Both the position numbers and the translations under genes were made by a program. From assembly GCF_032884065.1 (NCBI RefSeq), contig NC_088873.1:25161558-25225557 (forward strand): a stretch of DNA of 64,000 nucleotides. Reading direction: 5' to 3'. The notes beneath the pieces are model-generated. The model was given only the letters and a program-made list of their open reading frames with translations. It was not told where the DNA came from and did not search any database. The DNA comes from Artemia franciscana (taxonomy: Eukaryota; Arthropoda; Branchiopoda; Anostraca; Artemiidae). Positions 11,801 to 21,699 of the stretch are shown here, one piece after another; position 1 is the stretch's first letter; every line of letters begins with the position of its first letter.

Positions 11801-14800
11801 GGGTTTCGGGCTCTGGAAGCAATTCCTTTAACTTTAGCACTATTTGCGTTAATGGCCTTAATTTGGAAAAATCTTGTTAATAAAAAAAAAGGGTCACAAA
11901 AACGAATAATGAAGAACTAGGAAACTAGTAAGATTTTCATAATATAATCCAAATAATTTATAAATGAAAAATGATAGCAAACACAACTCACCGTTGATTT
12001 ATCTAGCCAAAATTAAAAAGTTACTGATTTTCAAAAATAGTATATTGTATACACGAGTATTGATGTTGTCTGATGGCGAAGGAAGGCTTAGAAGCAGGGG
12101 GTGTGTAACGCGTATGACAAGACTCTCAACAATATGCTTTGAATTTGGTAAAAGTGTTTTTTTTTTTCATAGTCTCGTTCCCTTTCCTCTGAAAATTAAA
12201 ATCATAAATAAATATATGCTATTTCTGACTGAAAAAATCTGATATAATTTCTGATGTTGTAAATAATGTACGATGGTATAGGACTTATATTATGTCGCTT
12301 AATTAGGTGTTATTTAAATCCATATCGCTTATATCTAAAAAAAAAAACGCACAAAATCTACAACAAGCCGAATCCTTTTTTTCCGTAACATTACCAGGTA
12401 TACAATGTGGAAAAACAAATATTACTACTGCTGGTAGTTGTAGTAAAGTAGTAGTAAAAACTAGTGGTAGTAGTTGTAGTGGTGGCAACAGTAGTAGTAG
12501 TAATTGTAGTTGTAGTAGTAGTAGTAATAGGAGTAGTAGCAGTGGTAGGAGTACTATTAGTAGTATACATTTATTGCTTTTGGTCAGTTGAGCATTCCTC
12601 TCATCATGTGCTGAAAGTTTCAACTTAATACCTTAAGCTGTTTTTGAGATTATTTACTATTTTTTGTAGTTATAGTAGTAGCTCTTGTAGTAGTATACAC
12701 ATATGATCTTTTGGTCAGTTAAGCATTCCTCTGATCATGCCCTGAAAGTTTTAACTTAATGCCCTAAGCCGCTCGTGAAATGTTCGTTTGACAACCTACA
12801 TGCAGTAGTAGTAGTAGTAGTAGTAGTAGCAGCAGCAGTAGTAGTATGGGTAGTAACAGCACCAGTAGTATTTGCAGTTATAGTAGTAGTAGTAGTAATA
12901 AGAGTAGTATCAGTAGCAGGAGTACTATTAGTGTACATTTATTGCTTTTTGGTCAGTTGAGCATCCCTCTCATCATGCGCTGAAGGTTTCAACTTAATAC
13001 CTTAAGCTGTTTCTGAGATTATTTAGTATGTAGCTATGGTAGTTGTAGTATTGTTAGCAATAGTTGTAGCAGTTGCAGCTGTAGTTGTAGTAGTAGGAGG
13101 GTTTTGAGTAGGAGTAGTAGTGTAGTGTACACATATGACCTTTTGGTCAGTTGAGCATCCTTCTGATGATGCCCTGAAAGTTTCAACTTAATACCCTAAG
13201 CCGCTCCTGAAACGCCCTTTTTACAACTTACATGCCTATCTTATGTTTTGATTTGGTTCAATATTCTCTTTAACATTCCTTGAATTCCCACATTAGTGCC
13301 TTTAGCCTGAGTAGTAGAAGTAGTAGTATGGGTTGCAGCAGAAGCAATAGAAGTAGTATTCGTTTATATTATACACACAGTGGCTTTCGGTTAGTTTTAC
13401 ATCCCCCTCGACATATCCTGTAAGTTTCAACTTAATATTCTAAGCCGTTCTTAAGATATTGCTGATACATCCTTTGACAGCCTGCTTGCACGTAGTGTGT
13501 TTTTGTTTAGTTCAACTTCCCCCTCAACATTCCCTGAAATATTTACCTTAATGTTCTCATTGTTGGTAGTAGTCGCAGTAGAAGCAGTAGTAGTAGTGGT
13601 TGCAGTAACGTGTACGTATTGCCTTTTAGTCAATTGAACATCTCCTTCGTCATGCCCTGAAAGTTCCAAATTATACCCTAAACCTTTTGACAACCTGCAT
13701 GCACATAGCTTGTTTTGATTTAGTTCAACACTCCCCTCAACATTCCCTGAAAGCTTCACATAGATACCCCTAGCCTTTTTGGAGATAAGGAATTAAGAAT
13801 GTTTCCCTTTCCCAACGATAAATTTTGTACATAAACAAGTTGCATAACTTACAGCCTTAGTTGGGCGTGTCAGAGAATTTCATCTTCAGAGGCATAGTGA
13901 ATAGACCTTTCAACTATGCAGAACAAAATGGCGACCTCAAAATGTTGATTGAATGTTTTCAGGAAGAATGTGCATGGGAGAGTGATTGTTGCCCTGCAAT
14001 CACTTTTGACTCTAAAAAGGGGCACTGGAACTTTTAATTTCTGATCGAAAGAGCCGCTTCCGAAGTGCCCATATGAAGTGCCTTGGTAAAAATAAAAAAT
14101 TATGCATAGAGCCCACTTTGCTCTTTACTTAGGGATCGCTATTGCGATGCTTATGATAGTTTTTTACGATCCCCTTCTTTATGTGTTTTGTTTCTACCCC
14201 TCCCCCACATACGCTGGCACCTAGAAACATCACAGGAATCCTAAAGATAGTCAAGATAGGGATTAGTTAAACCGGTTGAAAATTATGGAAAAACTCATAA
14301 GAATAAAGGGTTAAGAGTATAACGAAGGCTGCATTGAGGGCTCTCAATATTACATGTCTAATTTATTCATGCGTATATACGTACCCAATTTATTCCTATA
14401 TATTGTATCAAGGAGTACTGTCGAAAAAGATCTTTATTATTACAAATGTGATAAATTTTCAAAATTCTGTTTCTGAACTCAAAAAAAAGTTTTCCAGTGT
14501 ATCACTTATATTGATTCTAGATGTATAAACGTCGGATTTTTCAAACAGTTCGTGGTAACGACCCGGCTCAATAGTAAACGAAAGTCTAAAAACGGAATTT
14601 TGACACTAATAGATACATCAAAAGAATCAGATTTTTTGCTGATTTTAAACATATAAGTTTCGTCAAATTTAGTTTACCTATCAAAAGATACGAGCCTGAG
14701 AAAATTTGCCTTATTTGGAGAATAGGAAACATCCCGTAAAAGTTATAGAATCTTAACGAAAATAACACCATCGTATTCAGCGTATAAGAGAGCCACACTG

Positions 14801-17800
14801 TAGATGTTTCAAGTTCCTATCTACAAAAATGTGGAACTTCGTATTTTTTGTCAGAAGACCGATCACGGGTGCGTGTTTATTTGTTTTTGTTTTTTTTTAG
14901 GGGTGATATCGGCCCAGTGGCCCTAGAATGTCGTGAAAGGGCTCATTCTAACGGAAATTAAAAGTTGTAGCGTCCTTTTTAAGTGACCAAAAAAATTGGA
15001 GGGCCCCTTGGCCCCCTCCCACGCTTATTTTTTCCCAAAGTCAACGGATCAAAATTTGAGATAGCCATTTTGTTCAGCATAGTCGAAAATCATAATAATC
15101 ATGTCTTCGGGGACGACTTACTCCCCAACAGTCCGCGAGGAAGGGGCTGCAAGTTACAAACTTTGACCAGTGTTTACATGCAATAATGGTTGTTGGGACG
15201 CTAAAGTACTCTTTACGCTAAAGTACTTTCAGTAATTTCAATAATTTGTTCTACGGCCTTTGTGATTCTGGGGCCGTTCTTAAAGAGTTGGGACAAAATT
15301 TAAGCTTTAATGTAAAGAGCGGGGTACTAAAAAGGGGGCAAACCCCCACATATACTCAATAAAAATATATGAATATAGAAGTTCGTTACATAAATTATTT
15401 TGTAAGTTACGTATATTTATTACTAATAAAAACATTGAAAAAAAAAACAGTTCTAGTTACCCTTTTAAGCAACCAAAAATTGGAGGGCAACTAGGCCTCC
15501 TCCCCCACTCCTTTTTTACCAAAACCGTCCGATCAAAACTATGAGAAAGCCATATAGCCAATAAAATTCAATAGGCAAATTTCGTTTTAATTATTCATGT
15601 GTGATAAGCCAAAATCAAAACTTGTATTAATTCAAAAACGTTCAGAATTTAAATTTAAAAAAGAAAGTAAGTTTTTTTTTAACTGCAAGTAAGGAGCGAC
15701 ATTAAAACTTAAAACGAATAGGAATTATTCCGTATATGAAAGGGGTTTTCCCCTCCTCAATGCCTCGCTCTTTACGCTAAAGTTTCTTATTATTTTAAAA
15801 AGTAGAGTTGTCAGAAAGAGTCAAACTTTAGCGTAAAGAGCGAGGTGTTGTTTTAAAAAGTAGAGTTGTGAGAAAGAGTCAAAACCCTTTCATATATGGG
15901 ATAATTTCTGTTCGTTTTAAGTTTTAATGTCGCTTCTTACCTGCAGTTGAAAAAACTTGTTTTTTTTTTATTTAAAAAGGGGAGAAAGCAGAATGGGAAG
16001 TGATCAGGATGAAAATTGCACCATTAAATTTAATATATTAGGGAATTTTTTCGCATAGATTTCAAACCCCTTCGACAAAAGGCGAGAAATTATATTTTTT
16101 TATTCAAGGACAGATATGGATACATGTTTATTTTATTTTTATTTTTCATCAGGGGTTCTGATTACCCCCTAACTACATTTAATGCACTCACAAATGCATT
16201 CAGATTCAGTATAGCCCTATGAAACTTAGGCATAAAAAGTAGGGATGGGGTAAGGAAGGGCAGACCTCCTTATACACGAGATAATTTATGCTCGTTTTAA
16301 CTTTGTATACTTACGTGTTATCCCGACAATACTAAATTAATGAAGTTAGGTTAATAATAATGAATTATCCTAAAACATGATGAAAATAGAATACTTTAGT
16401 AACAAAATTAAGGAAACTACAACAAAAAATAATGTAAAGCAGGCGGCCTAGAACGCATTATATTAAATACTTCACCTAACCTAGCAAGACATAACCAAAT
16501 ACCAACTATATATTACATATTTGATCAAAATATACCTACAACGTATTTTATTTCAGTGAACCTAAGCTAATTGTCTCCCAATACAGAAGGGTAAACCGGT
16601 TTTTAGCTGATTCAATTGAGAAAAATTCTTTTGTTATCGGGGTAACACTTAAGTACCCAAGTTTTAATGTTTCTCCTTACTTACAGTTGTAAAGTTTGCT
16701 TATTTATTTAGTTTCTTATAGTTTTTCAAATAATGCTGGGAAATTAGCCTCCCTCCACCATGGAACATTCCCCTCTCCCTACACGAAGATTTCTCCATGG
16801 AAAGTTCTGCTCGTGTTTTTTTTTTTTTTGCGCGTAAAATCTCCCTTCTCCAGAAAATTCTATATTCGTTGACTATTCCACTCAGGAAATTTCTAGCCGA
16901 CAATTACTACTGCTACTAACGCCTCACCACAGGACCAAGCCGCCCGAGACCAACACAGCTACGCACGCTCATCCTCCATTTCAATCAACTCAAAGCCTTC
17001 CTCTTTATTCCCCCCAGGAATTTTCAATTTCTCTTAAATATTTCCTTAAAACTTCCTTTCGCCCCAACCGACGACTACCTGCTTTCTGTTTAGCCCTAGA
17101 CGGTTGGCTGAAAAGGACGATGTTCTGCAATCTGTCATCCTTCATCCGCAGACCATACCCTAGCCGTCTCAACCTTTGTTTCATTATAGAACTAGAAAGC
17201 GGGATTGAACCACACTTTTCGTAAAGCACGTTTGTAATACGATCAGTCAGTCGGGCACCCAAAACAATCCGTATGCAATTTCTCTGGAAAACATCTAGCA
17301 AATCTTCGTCCGTTTTTCGGGGCGCCCATGCTTCAGAACCATATTTGACCATTGTCATCATTGTAGCTTCCAATATTCTAATCCAACTTTTATTTCAAAA
17401 AAAGACTTGTTTTTATTTAATTTGTTTTCTTGCTTGTTTTCATGTAAAAGATTAAAAGTTCTAGTTGCCTTTTTAAGTAACCAAAAAATTGGAGGCAACT
17501 AGGCCTCCTCCCCCTTTTTTTCTCAAAATCGTCCGATCAAAACTAAGAGAAAGCCATTTAGCCAAAAAAAAATTAATATGCAAATTTTGTTTTCAAATAG
17601 TTCGTGGTAACGATCTGTGGTAAGGAGTGACCCGGCTGAATAGTAACTGAAACTATAAAAAACGGAATTTTGATACCAATATTTACATCAAAAGAATCGT
17701 ATTTTTATGCTGATTTTAAATAATTAAGTTCCATCAAGTTTAGTCTTACACATCAAAAGTTACGAGCCTGAGAAAATTTGCCTTATTTTAGAAAAAAGGG

Positions 17801-18480
17801 GAAACATCCCCTAAAAGTCATAGAATCTTAACGAAAATATGAGACAACCATTTAGCCAAAAAAAAAGAAGCAAATTTCGTTTTAATTATTCATGGTCGGT
17901 TAGCCAAAATAAAAACATACATTAATTTAAAAACGTTCAGAAATTAAATAAAAAAAAGAAAGTTTTTTTAACTGCAAGTAAGGAGCGACATTAAAACTTA
18001 AAACGGAGAGAAATTATTCCGTATATGAAAGGGGTTGTCCCCTCCTCAACACCTCGCTCTTTGCGCTAAAGGTTTTTATTGTTTTTAAAAGTAGAGTTGT
18101 GAGAAATTGTGAGAGTTGTGAGTCAAGCTTTAGCGTAAAGAGCGGGGCGTTGAGGAGGGGGCAACCCCTTTCTTAAACAGAATAATTTCTGTACGTTTTA
18201 ATATCGCTCCTTACTTGCAGTTTAAAAACTTGTTTTTTTATTTAATTTTTCTACCAAGGACGCCTTTGCTAACATTTTTAAGGAGTTCTAATACTATGGT
18301 TCAATTGAAAATGTAAACTTAAATGTTTTTCCAGTTGAGACAGTTCCAATCCAAGAAGAGACCAGAGTCAAACTGGCAACCAGTGAAACTGCAAGTACTC
18401 CTGCAGCTGAGCCGAAGAAAAAGAAGTATGCCAAAGAGGCATGGCCAGGAAGAAAACCAGGAAGCGGATTATTGGTTTAA
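2749..18480 (+). CDS. PPP1R8: PPP1R8/NIPP1, nuclear inhibitor of protein phosphatase 1 (six visible coding exons)
   Basis: NIPP1 is a nuclear scaffold that binds and restrains protein phosphatase 1 and associates with splicing factors through an FHA domain. Exons 2749-2809, 4461-4614, 6800-7023, 8280-8495, 10259-10469 and 18335-18480 all have GT/AG borders and matching phases, and encode about 336 residues to a TAA; the human protein is about 351. In order they give the AGKP..GLHLDV start, an FHA domain (FGRNP, SCSRVHAALVY, DLGSTHGTFIG, FGASTR), a basic segment, the PP1-binding region (VSF..EED, INPEDIDPSIGRFRNLVQT), a less conserved middle, and the tail KKKKYAKEAWPG. The RVxF-type motif reads G-V-S-F, so its usual leading basic residue is not in place. 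The first exon is missing: the frame enters with the last base of a Trp codon. The last intron is 7.9 kb and full of repeats. Confidence 0.95.
2810..4460 (+). other. PPP1R8 intron, 1.65 kb
   Basis: No further gene or clear mobile element is visible. The stretch is AT-rich with poly-T runs. Confidence 0.6.
4461..4614 (+). CDS. PPP1R8: PPP1R8 exon (first half of FHA domain)
   Basis: The exon reads KLMIDQKKCYLFGRNP, then FCIDHASCSRVHAALVYHQH, then FLVDLGS. The FHA phosphopeptide-binding residues Arg of GRN and Ser-x-Arg-Val-His are present. The acceptor is TTTTACAG and the donor GTAAGT at 4615. It ends with one base of the Thr codon that the next exon completes, giving the STHGTF signature across the junction. 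Confidence 0.95.
4615..6799 (+). other. PPP1R8 intron, 2.2 kb
   Basis: An extremely AT-rich run (ATTATTATAATTATT-like) lies at about 5090-5220. I see no other supportable feature. Confidence 0.6.
6800..7023 (+). CDS. PPP1R8: PPP1R8 exon (second half of FHA domain)
   Basis: Two bases complete the Thr of STHGTF. The exon then reads HGTFIGNMRIESHKP, VDSIFHFGASTR.Y.IRERPQT and ends GGLLGLPESEIELE. HGTF and FGAST are hallmark NIPP1 FHA strands, and the GLLGLPE.E.EL block precedes NLTEFNTAHN in the family. The acceptor is ATCCTCAG and the donor GTAAGT at 7024. Confidence 0.95.
7024..8279 (+). other. PPP1R8 intron, 1.26 kb
   Basis: No additional features can be supported. It ends in a long T-rich tract before the TTTTAG acceptor. 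Confidence 0.6.
8280..8495 (+). CDS. PPP1R8: PPP1R8 exon (PP1-binding region)
   Basis: Seventy-two codons begin NLTEFNTAHNRRIS, pass a basic run RKRKRF, and continue GVSFNEEEDVINPEDIDPS then IGRFRNLVQTTVV. This is the central NIPP1 region that contacts PP1 through an RVxF-type motif and the following FRN.VQT helix. Here the motif is GVSF rather than the mammalian RVTF. The acceptor is TCATTTTAG and the donor GTAAAA at 8496. Confidence 0.95.
8496..9364 (+). other. PPP1R8 intron, left part
   Basis: No supportable element precedes the LINE fragment that begins near 9365. Confidence 0.5.
9365..9850 (+). mobile_element. Decayed non-LTR reverse transcriptase fragment
   Basis: The reverse-transcriptase active-site block reads FVDDLVIVADSM. 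It is followed by a conserved LRIYEKWRNLNYE segment and, about 150 bases on, a RYLGYLFQ motif, the order expected for palm-to-thumb of a LINE. Several stops and frame changes interrupt it. The clade is not certain and it differs from the other LINEs here. It lies in the fourth visible PPP1R8 intron, in sense orientation. Confidence 0.6.
10259..10469 (+). CDS. PPP1R8: PPP1R8 exon (variable middle region)
   Basis: The exon reads KLKQETLPPGTLTTAHPSH, then LYGDLPPDKMGFLS and APDVHFEET. The LYG.LPP and N.APDV pieces match the loosely conserved region of animal NIPP1. The acceptor is TCTTGCAG and the donor GTGAGT at 10470. It ends in phase 1, matching the last exon. Confidence 0.9.
10575..11740 (-). 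mobile_element. CR1/Jockey-type LINE, 3' part
   Basis: On the minus strand the catalytic block FADDTQLQL lies near 11580. It is followed by a KYL.VYVNKQLSFRKHIE-like block near 11340, the LH.S thumb region, and a C-terminal stretch including PEDIKHTKDISEFVFR near 10850. Frame changes interrupt it. The 3' end carries two direct copies of AAAAGGGGGAGAAAATT near 10580-10615, which may be its tail. It lies antisense in the last PPP1R8 intron. Confidence 0.75.
11741..12409 (+). other. PPP1R8 last intron, unassigned
   Basis: I see no supportable feature. There are A-rich and T-rich runs only. Confidence 0.4.
12410..13770. repeat. Composite satellite: GTA microsatellite arrays alternating with a ~75-bp conserved unit
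   Basis: About eight degenerate copies of a unit around TTTTGGTCAGTTGAGCAT, TGCCCTGAAAGTTTCAACTT and CTAAGCCG recur near 12575, 12705, 12945, 13140, 13385, 13500, 13625 and 13730. Most are separated by impure (GTA)n/(TAG)n runs of 30-120 bases. Long open frames in both directions here are low-complexity artefacts (poly-Leu, poly-Val, poly-Thr). It lies in the last PPP1R8 intron. Confidence 0.85.
13880..14100 (+). repeat. Dispersed repeat copy (also at 21040-21250)
   Basis: The string TGAATAGACCTTTCAAC, then GAACAAAATGGC and CTCAAAATGTTGAT, recurs near 21095-21150 in the same order and orientation. I recognise no coding content. It is a dispersed repeat of unknown type. Confidence 0.6.
14545..14900 (+). 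repeat. Dispersed repeat R1 copy
   Basis: It shares TTCGTGGTAACGACCCGGCT, ACATCAAAAGAATC, TACGAGCCTGAGAAAATTTG and CATAGAATCTTAACGAAAAT-like blocks with copies at 17596-17850 and 63185-63480, all on +. It is non-coding and divergent by roughly ten percent by eye. The family is unknown to me but is clearly dispersed. Confidence 0.8.
14965..15345 (+). repeat. Dispersed repeat R2 variant and flank
   Basis: A segment around CGTCCTTTTTAAGTGACCA, then ATTGGAGGGCCCCTTGGCCC and a GATCAAAATTTGAGATAGCC block, is a diverged form of the R2 blocks at 15448-15620 and 17455-17580. GCTAAAGTACT repeats follow near 15200-15225. Confidence 0.55.
15448..15650 (+). repeat. Dispersed repeat R2 copy
   Basis: It reads CTAGTTACCCTTTTAAGCAA, AATTGGAGGGCAACTAGGCC and CGTCCGATCAAAACTATGAG, matching 17455-17580 almost base for base. 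Both copies are followed by a foldback element, so R2 plus foldback behaves as one composite unit. Confidence 0.75.
15655..15978. repeat. Foldback (long inverted repeat) element, copy 1
   Basis: The left arm holds TAACTGCAAGTAAGGAGCGA, TTAAAACTTAAAACGA, ATATGAAAGGGG and CTCGCTCTTTACGCTAAAG. The right arm holds the reverse complement of each in mirrored order, ending in GTTGAAAAAACTTG. The centre carries a duplicated AAAAGTAGAGTTGTGAGAAAGAGTC-like segment. There is no coding capacity, and it fits a MITE or foldback transposon. Confidence 0.8.
16260..16700. repeat. Diverged foldback-related segment
   Basis: Short blocks resembling foldback ends are seen at 16260-16320 (GATAATTTATGCTCGTTTTAA) and 16650-16700 (AAGTTTTAATGTTTCTCCTT, ACTTACAGTT). 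The sequence between them is unrelated to the other copies. Confidence 0.4.
16885..17378 (-). mobile_element. LINE-A (RTE-like) 3' end
   Basis: On the minus strand a frame reads MTMVKYGSEAWA, DEDLLDVFQRNCIRIVLGAR, LTDRI, CGSIPL, RLRRLGYGLRMKDDRLQNIV and FSQPSRAKQKAGSRRLG. This is the thumb and C-terminal tail of LINE-A, about 120 residues open. The 3' end at about 16900 has the TAGTAGCAGTAG-type tail seen in other LINE-A copies. It is truncated at 17378, where LINE similarity stops abruptly, and is inserted among R2 and foldback repeats. Confidence 0.8.
17455..17590 (+). repeat. Dispersed repeat R2 copy
   Basis: It contains TAGTTGCCTTTTTAAGTAAC, AAATTGGAGGCAACTAGGCC and CGTCCGATCAAAACTAAGAG, near-identical to 15448-15545. 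Confidence 0.75.
17596..17850 (+). repeat. Dispersed repeat R1 copy
   Basis: It carries AGTTCGTGGTAACGA, GTGACCCGGCT, ACATCAAAAGAATCG and TTACGAGCCTGAGAAAATTT in the order of the copies at 14545 and 63185. It lies between R2 and the second foldback element. Confidence 0.8.
17945..18245. repeat. Foldback element, copy 2
   Basis: It has the same arms as the copy at 15655: AACTGCAAGTAAGGAGCGAC and CACCTCGCTCTTTGCGCTAA on the left, and TTAGCGTAAAGAGCGGGGCG and CGCTCCTTACTTGCAGTTTA on the right. Its right end is only about 90 bases from the acceptor of the last PPP1R8 exon. Confidence 0.8.
18335..18480 (+). CDS. PPP1R8: PPP1R8 last exon (C-terminus)
   Basis: Completing a Val codon, the exon reads ETVPIQEETRVKLATSETAS, then AAEPKKKKYAKEAWPGRKPG and SGLLV before TAA at 18478. 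The KKKKYAKEAWPG tail is diagnostic of NIPP1, whose C-terminus binds RNA and adds to PP1 inhibition. The acceptor is TTTTTCCAG at 18334. Confidence 0.95.
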
Positions 18481-20718
18481 TTTTATTTTATTTTTAGAAG
18501 TGTGTTAATACATCGGTTATAACTTTGTACAAAATTTTTTATCACGAATTATATTTGTTGTAAATTGTTTTTGATGAAGTAAACCTAAAAAGAAGAATTA
18601 ATCAACATTTTAGTTTTGCTCATATTAAATGATTTGTCTTTGATTTTTGGTTTTAACTGCAGCTATTCTCATCGGTTTGACCTTTTCTTAACCTAGTTAA
18701 AACAGTGTCTTATTTCTGGGTTTTTAGTGTCAAAGCTATTAAACTATTCAATCACTTGAACAGTCGCAAGGATGTTCTCTATAAAAGACACGAAACTATT
18801 TTGCCTACTAACACAATCCAAGATAAGGTAATTTGTATTTAAAAAAATATTATAACACGGTCTAAGAGAGTCGAATTCGTTTCTAATGTACAACAAAAAA
18901 AGTAAAATGAACAAAAACAACTAACAGAAAATGCAAAACTAATTAATAACCTAATTTGTCCAGATAAAATGATCAATACATAAATTAAGAGAAGTTATTA
19001 AATGTAGCCTAGGAAAATTGCGCGTCCAAAAATTAATAAAATAAACGTTACGCAGAAAAAGGTAAGAAAAAAAGATAATAGGAGGAGGGGCATTCACTTA
19101 TTTAGCAGTTCAATTTGTTAGGGGGGAAATGTTCTTGTGTATTTTTTCATGGCAATTTTTATTGGGGCATAAACAGGATTTTTGTTGTGGCAGAACAAAA
19201 GCAACGAAGTCTAAAGGAGGGAAATGACTAAGGAACAGCGATTTTTTTTTATGTAAGCCAAATTGACTCTGTCCAAACCAAAATCTTTTAAGAACATTCT
19301 CCCTATTTAAATAATGAAGCAAATACCAAATAATCGTGATCCAAACTAGACAATTGGTGAATTAAAAAATCAATAACAATAACCCTTCTTAGCGTATAGA
19401 AAAGCCGTAGTATAGTAAGATAAAAAGATATTTTCTTAGGATGTTAGTTTTAAACGCAGAGGGATTGGATGCTAGAGGTTAAAATTATAACTAGTGCAAT
19501 TAATATAAAAATTTGATTTAAGCTTTTTGATATTGTTTGATAAGCTCACTTCTTAATATTTAAATTATTTTGTCTTTGATTTCAGAGGCGGGCACACATC
19601 ATTTTCTTCCTACATGTCATACTTGGATTCAAAGATCATGTCCAGGGCAGAGATAATTCTTTCGAATTTTATCCAGAGTTGACCTTACGGAATTGTTTAA
19701 ATAGGCCTCTTAATTTATTGTACATGTTGCGCATGTATTTTGAAAGGCCGTAACTTGAAGGAAGACTTTAATATGAGGGCATAAAAAACTTTTTATCAAC
19801 AAAATATTAATTTCTATAAAACTGGCATATAGTTGTGCTCCATTTTTTTTTTTTTTTTGCCTTAAAATCACGTCTCTTCCAGCTAATCTAACACTCCTTT
19901 TGACGTTTGCGCACTAACAGCTGGAAAATAGATGCTTAAAAGTAGCATATACATATACATTGTCTCGCGTTTATGTGTGATTTCAAAGGTCTGGAGATCT
20001 TAAATTTGTAATTTTGCTTATTTGGAAGCAGCGTTGCAATAGCCCCGAAATGACTTTCCTCATAGTTGGGAATATGAAATGGTAGACATATTTTACAAAA
20101 GTATAAGAAACTCAAAAAGTCTACAATGTAAACACAAATCAAGGTAACTTTACCAATAGATTAAAAAACTGAAGTAAGGGGCGAAATTTAAACGTCGAAA
20201 TGTCCGAAAAACTCATACAAGATAAATTGAATTAGTTTATAACCCTTACTGAAACACGGAACATTGGTACTAGAAATTTTGACTTCTTCTGGTCTTTGAA
20301 AAAAAAAAACAAATTTAAAGGAGCACAGCCGGGCGTGTATGCAGCGACTTTGTAACATGCCCCCCCCCCCGCTAAAAAGGAGATTAGTTTATTATCTCCG
20401 TTATATTTGATATCTAATGTGCCTCTTTGTGTGTTTTTGAAATAATGCTCCCCCCATCCCAAAATAAGACGATACAAATCTTCATATCCGCCCGAGAATA
20501 GTAAGCAAGCATATAAAAGTGTTGAAAATTCTGGTATAATTTTAAAGATTAAAAGTTGGACTTTTTTCTATCCAAATAGCTAATTTTCAGAAAACAAAAT
20601 TCAGCTAAAACTCATTAAAACGCGTTTTTCCCGATTAAGTCGCCACCAATCACTCTTTTGTCCATTTTTAACTTCGGCCTTAGTTTGTCTTTTCCTTATA
20701 CTTGTGCCTTTTTCTTTG
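18481..20718. other. PPP1R8 3' UTR and intergenic sequence
   Basis: It includes the 3' UTR of PPP1R8, whose length is unknown. I see no further gene. A run of twelve C lies near 20361-20372. Confidence 0.4.
19035..19040 (+). promoter_or_regulatory. Possible polyadenylation signal AATAAA for PPP1R8
   Basis: This is an AATAAA found downstream of the PPP1R8 stop, about 555 bases on, overlapping a second AT-rich AATAAA-like string. In DNA this AT-rich the hexamer occurs often by chance, so this is only a candidate. Confidence 0.2.
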
Positions 20719-21018
20719 TTACTTATGGTATAACCTTTTTGTGAAAGTTGTGTTTATAGATCCAACTTCTTCCAAATTTTCTGAGAATCCTTTGAACCAA
20801 TCTGTGCCAAACATGTGTTTTTCTTGACGGTTTCTTTTGATCTGAATATAAAAACAAGGGTGGGCATAGTGTCTTTTGTCTATCAGGTACGCGTGTCGTT
20901 CCCATAGTATACCATTTGATAGCTCTGGGAACCTTAGTCTAGCAAACGATCTCTCAAGAAATCCTGGCTTTTCGGACCACCAAGACCAAATACAACCACC
21001 TTTTATAATAAAACCCAT
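20719..21018 (-). other. Unassigned 99-codon open frame
   Basis: The open frame is rich in Trp, Arg and His (GFLERSFARLRFPELSNGIL, then WERHAYLIDKRHYAHPCFYI). I recognise no family. In 64 kb of sequence an open frame of this length can arise by chance, and it overlaps a region of dispersed repeats. It could be a fragment of a transposon-encoded protein. Confidence 0.2.
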
Positions 21019-21039
21019 CTATGGACAGTGGAAGATTAC

Positions 21040-21250
21040 ATAATTTAGGCCATTGCCCCGAAGACTTTGGGGATGATATCGACCCTATAGGTATGTTTAA
21101 TAGACCTTTCAACGTTTTTGAACAAAATGGCTGTCTCAAAATGTTGATGCACTATCATGGGGATGGGGGGTTGGGTGGCAAAAAAGGGCACAGAAGGGAG
21201 GCTGGCTGCACAGCGGTTACTTATGTACCTCAAACAAAGCGCTGAGCTTG
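21040..21250 (+). repeat. Dispersed repeat copy (also at 13880-14100)
   Basis: It contains GGTATGTTTAATAGACCTTT, CAACG, GAACAAAATGGCTGTCTCAA and AATGTTGATGC in the same order as the copy near 13900. Confidence 0.6.
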
Positions 21251-21699
21251 AGTAGAACACGGACGTATCTTAGTAGGACCAAAGGGGAAGGGATAATCCC
21301 TCTATTGAATGGTGGTAAATTTATTATCTTCTGTCCAGACTTTATTTAAAATTCGTTTTTAAGAATTTACCTAGTAATAGGGGCAGCGCCCTTGTTCCCC
21401 CAAGCAATACCCAGGCTTCTAGCCACTGAGGCAAATTTTGCTTCTTTTTTTAAGTAAATTAAACCATGCGGAGACAGTCGTATCGTTTTTAGTATCAACG
21501 AAGCTTGCAAAATTACACAAGATAAAAAACTGCTTTGAACATGTAAAGAAAAAGGTATGGAACATGAAACAGCAAAAATCACATTGATTTGCAGAAGAAA
21601 TGCTGCTCAACGATATTTGCGGTTAGAAGACAAAGTAAAATTACAATGTAATGAAGTAACGTGTTAGTTTAGTGTGTGTAAGTCTGTGATTAATAAACA

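Noticed and set aside
12303-12960. Poly-Leu, poly-Val, poly-Ser and poly-Thr open frames
   Set aside because: They are translations of GTA/TAG trinucleotide arrays with no flanking coding sequence.
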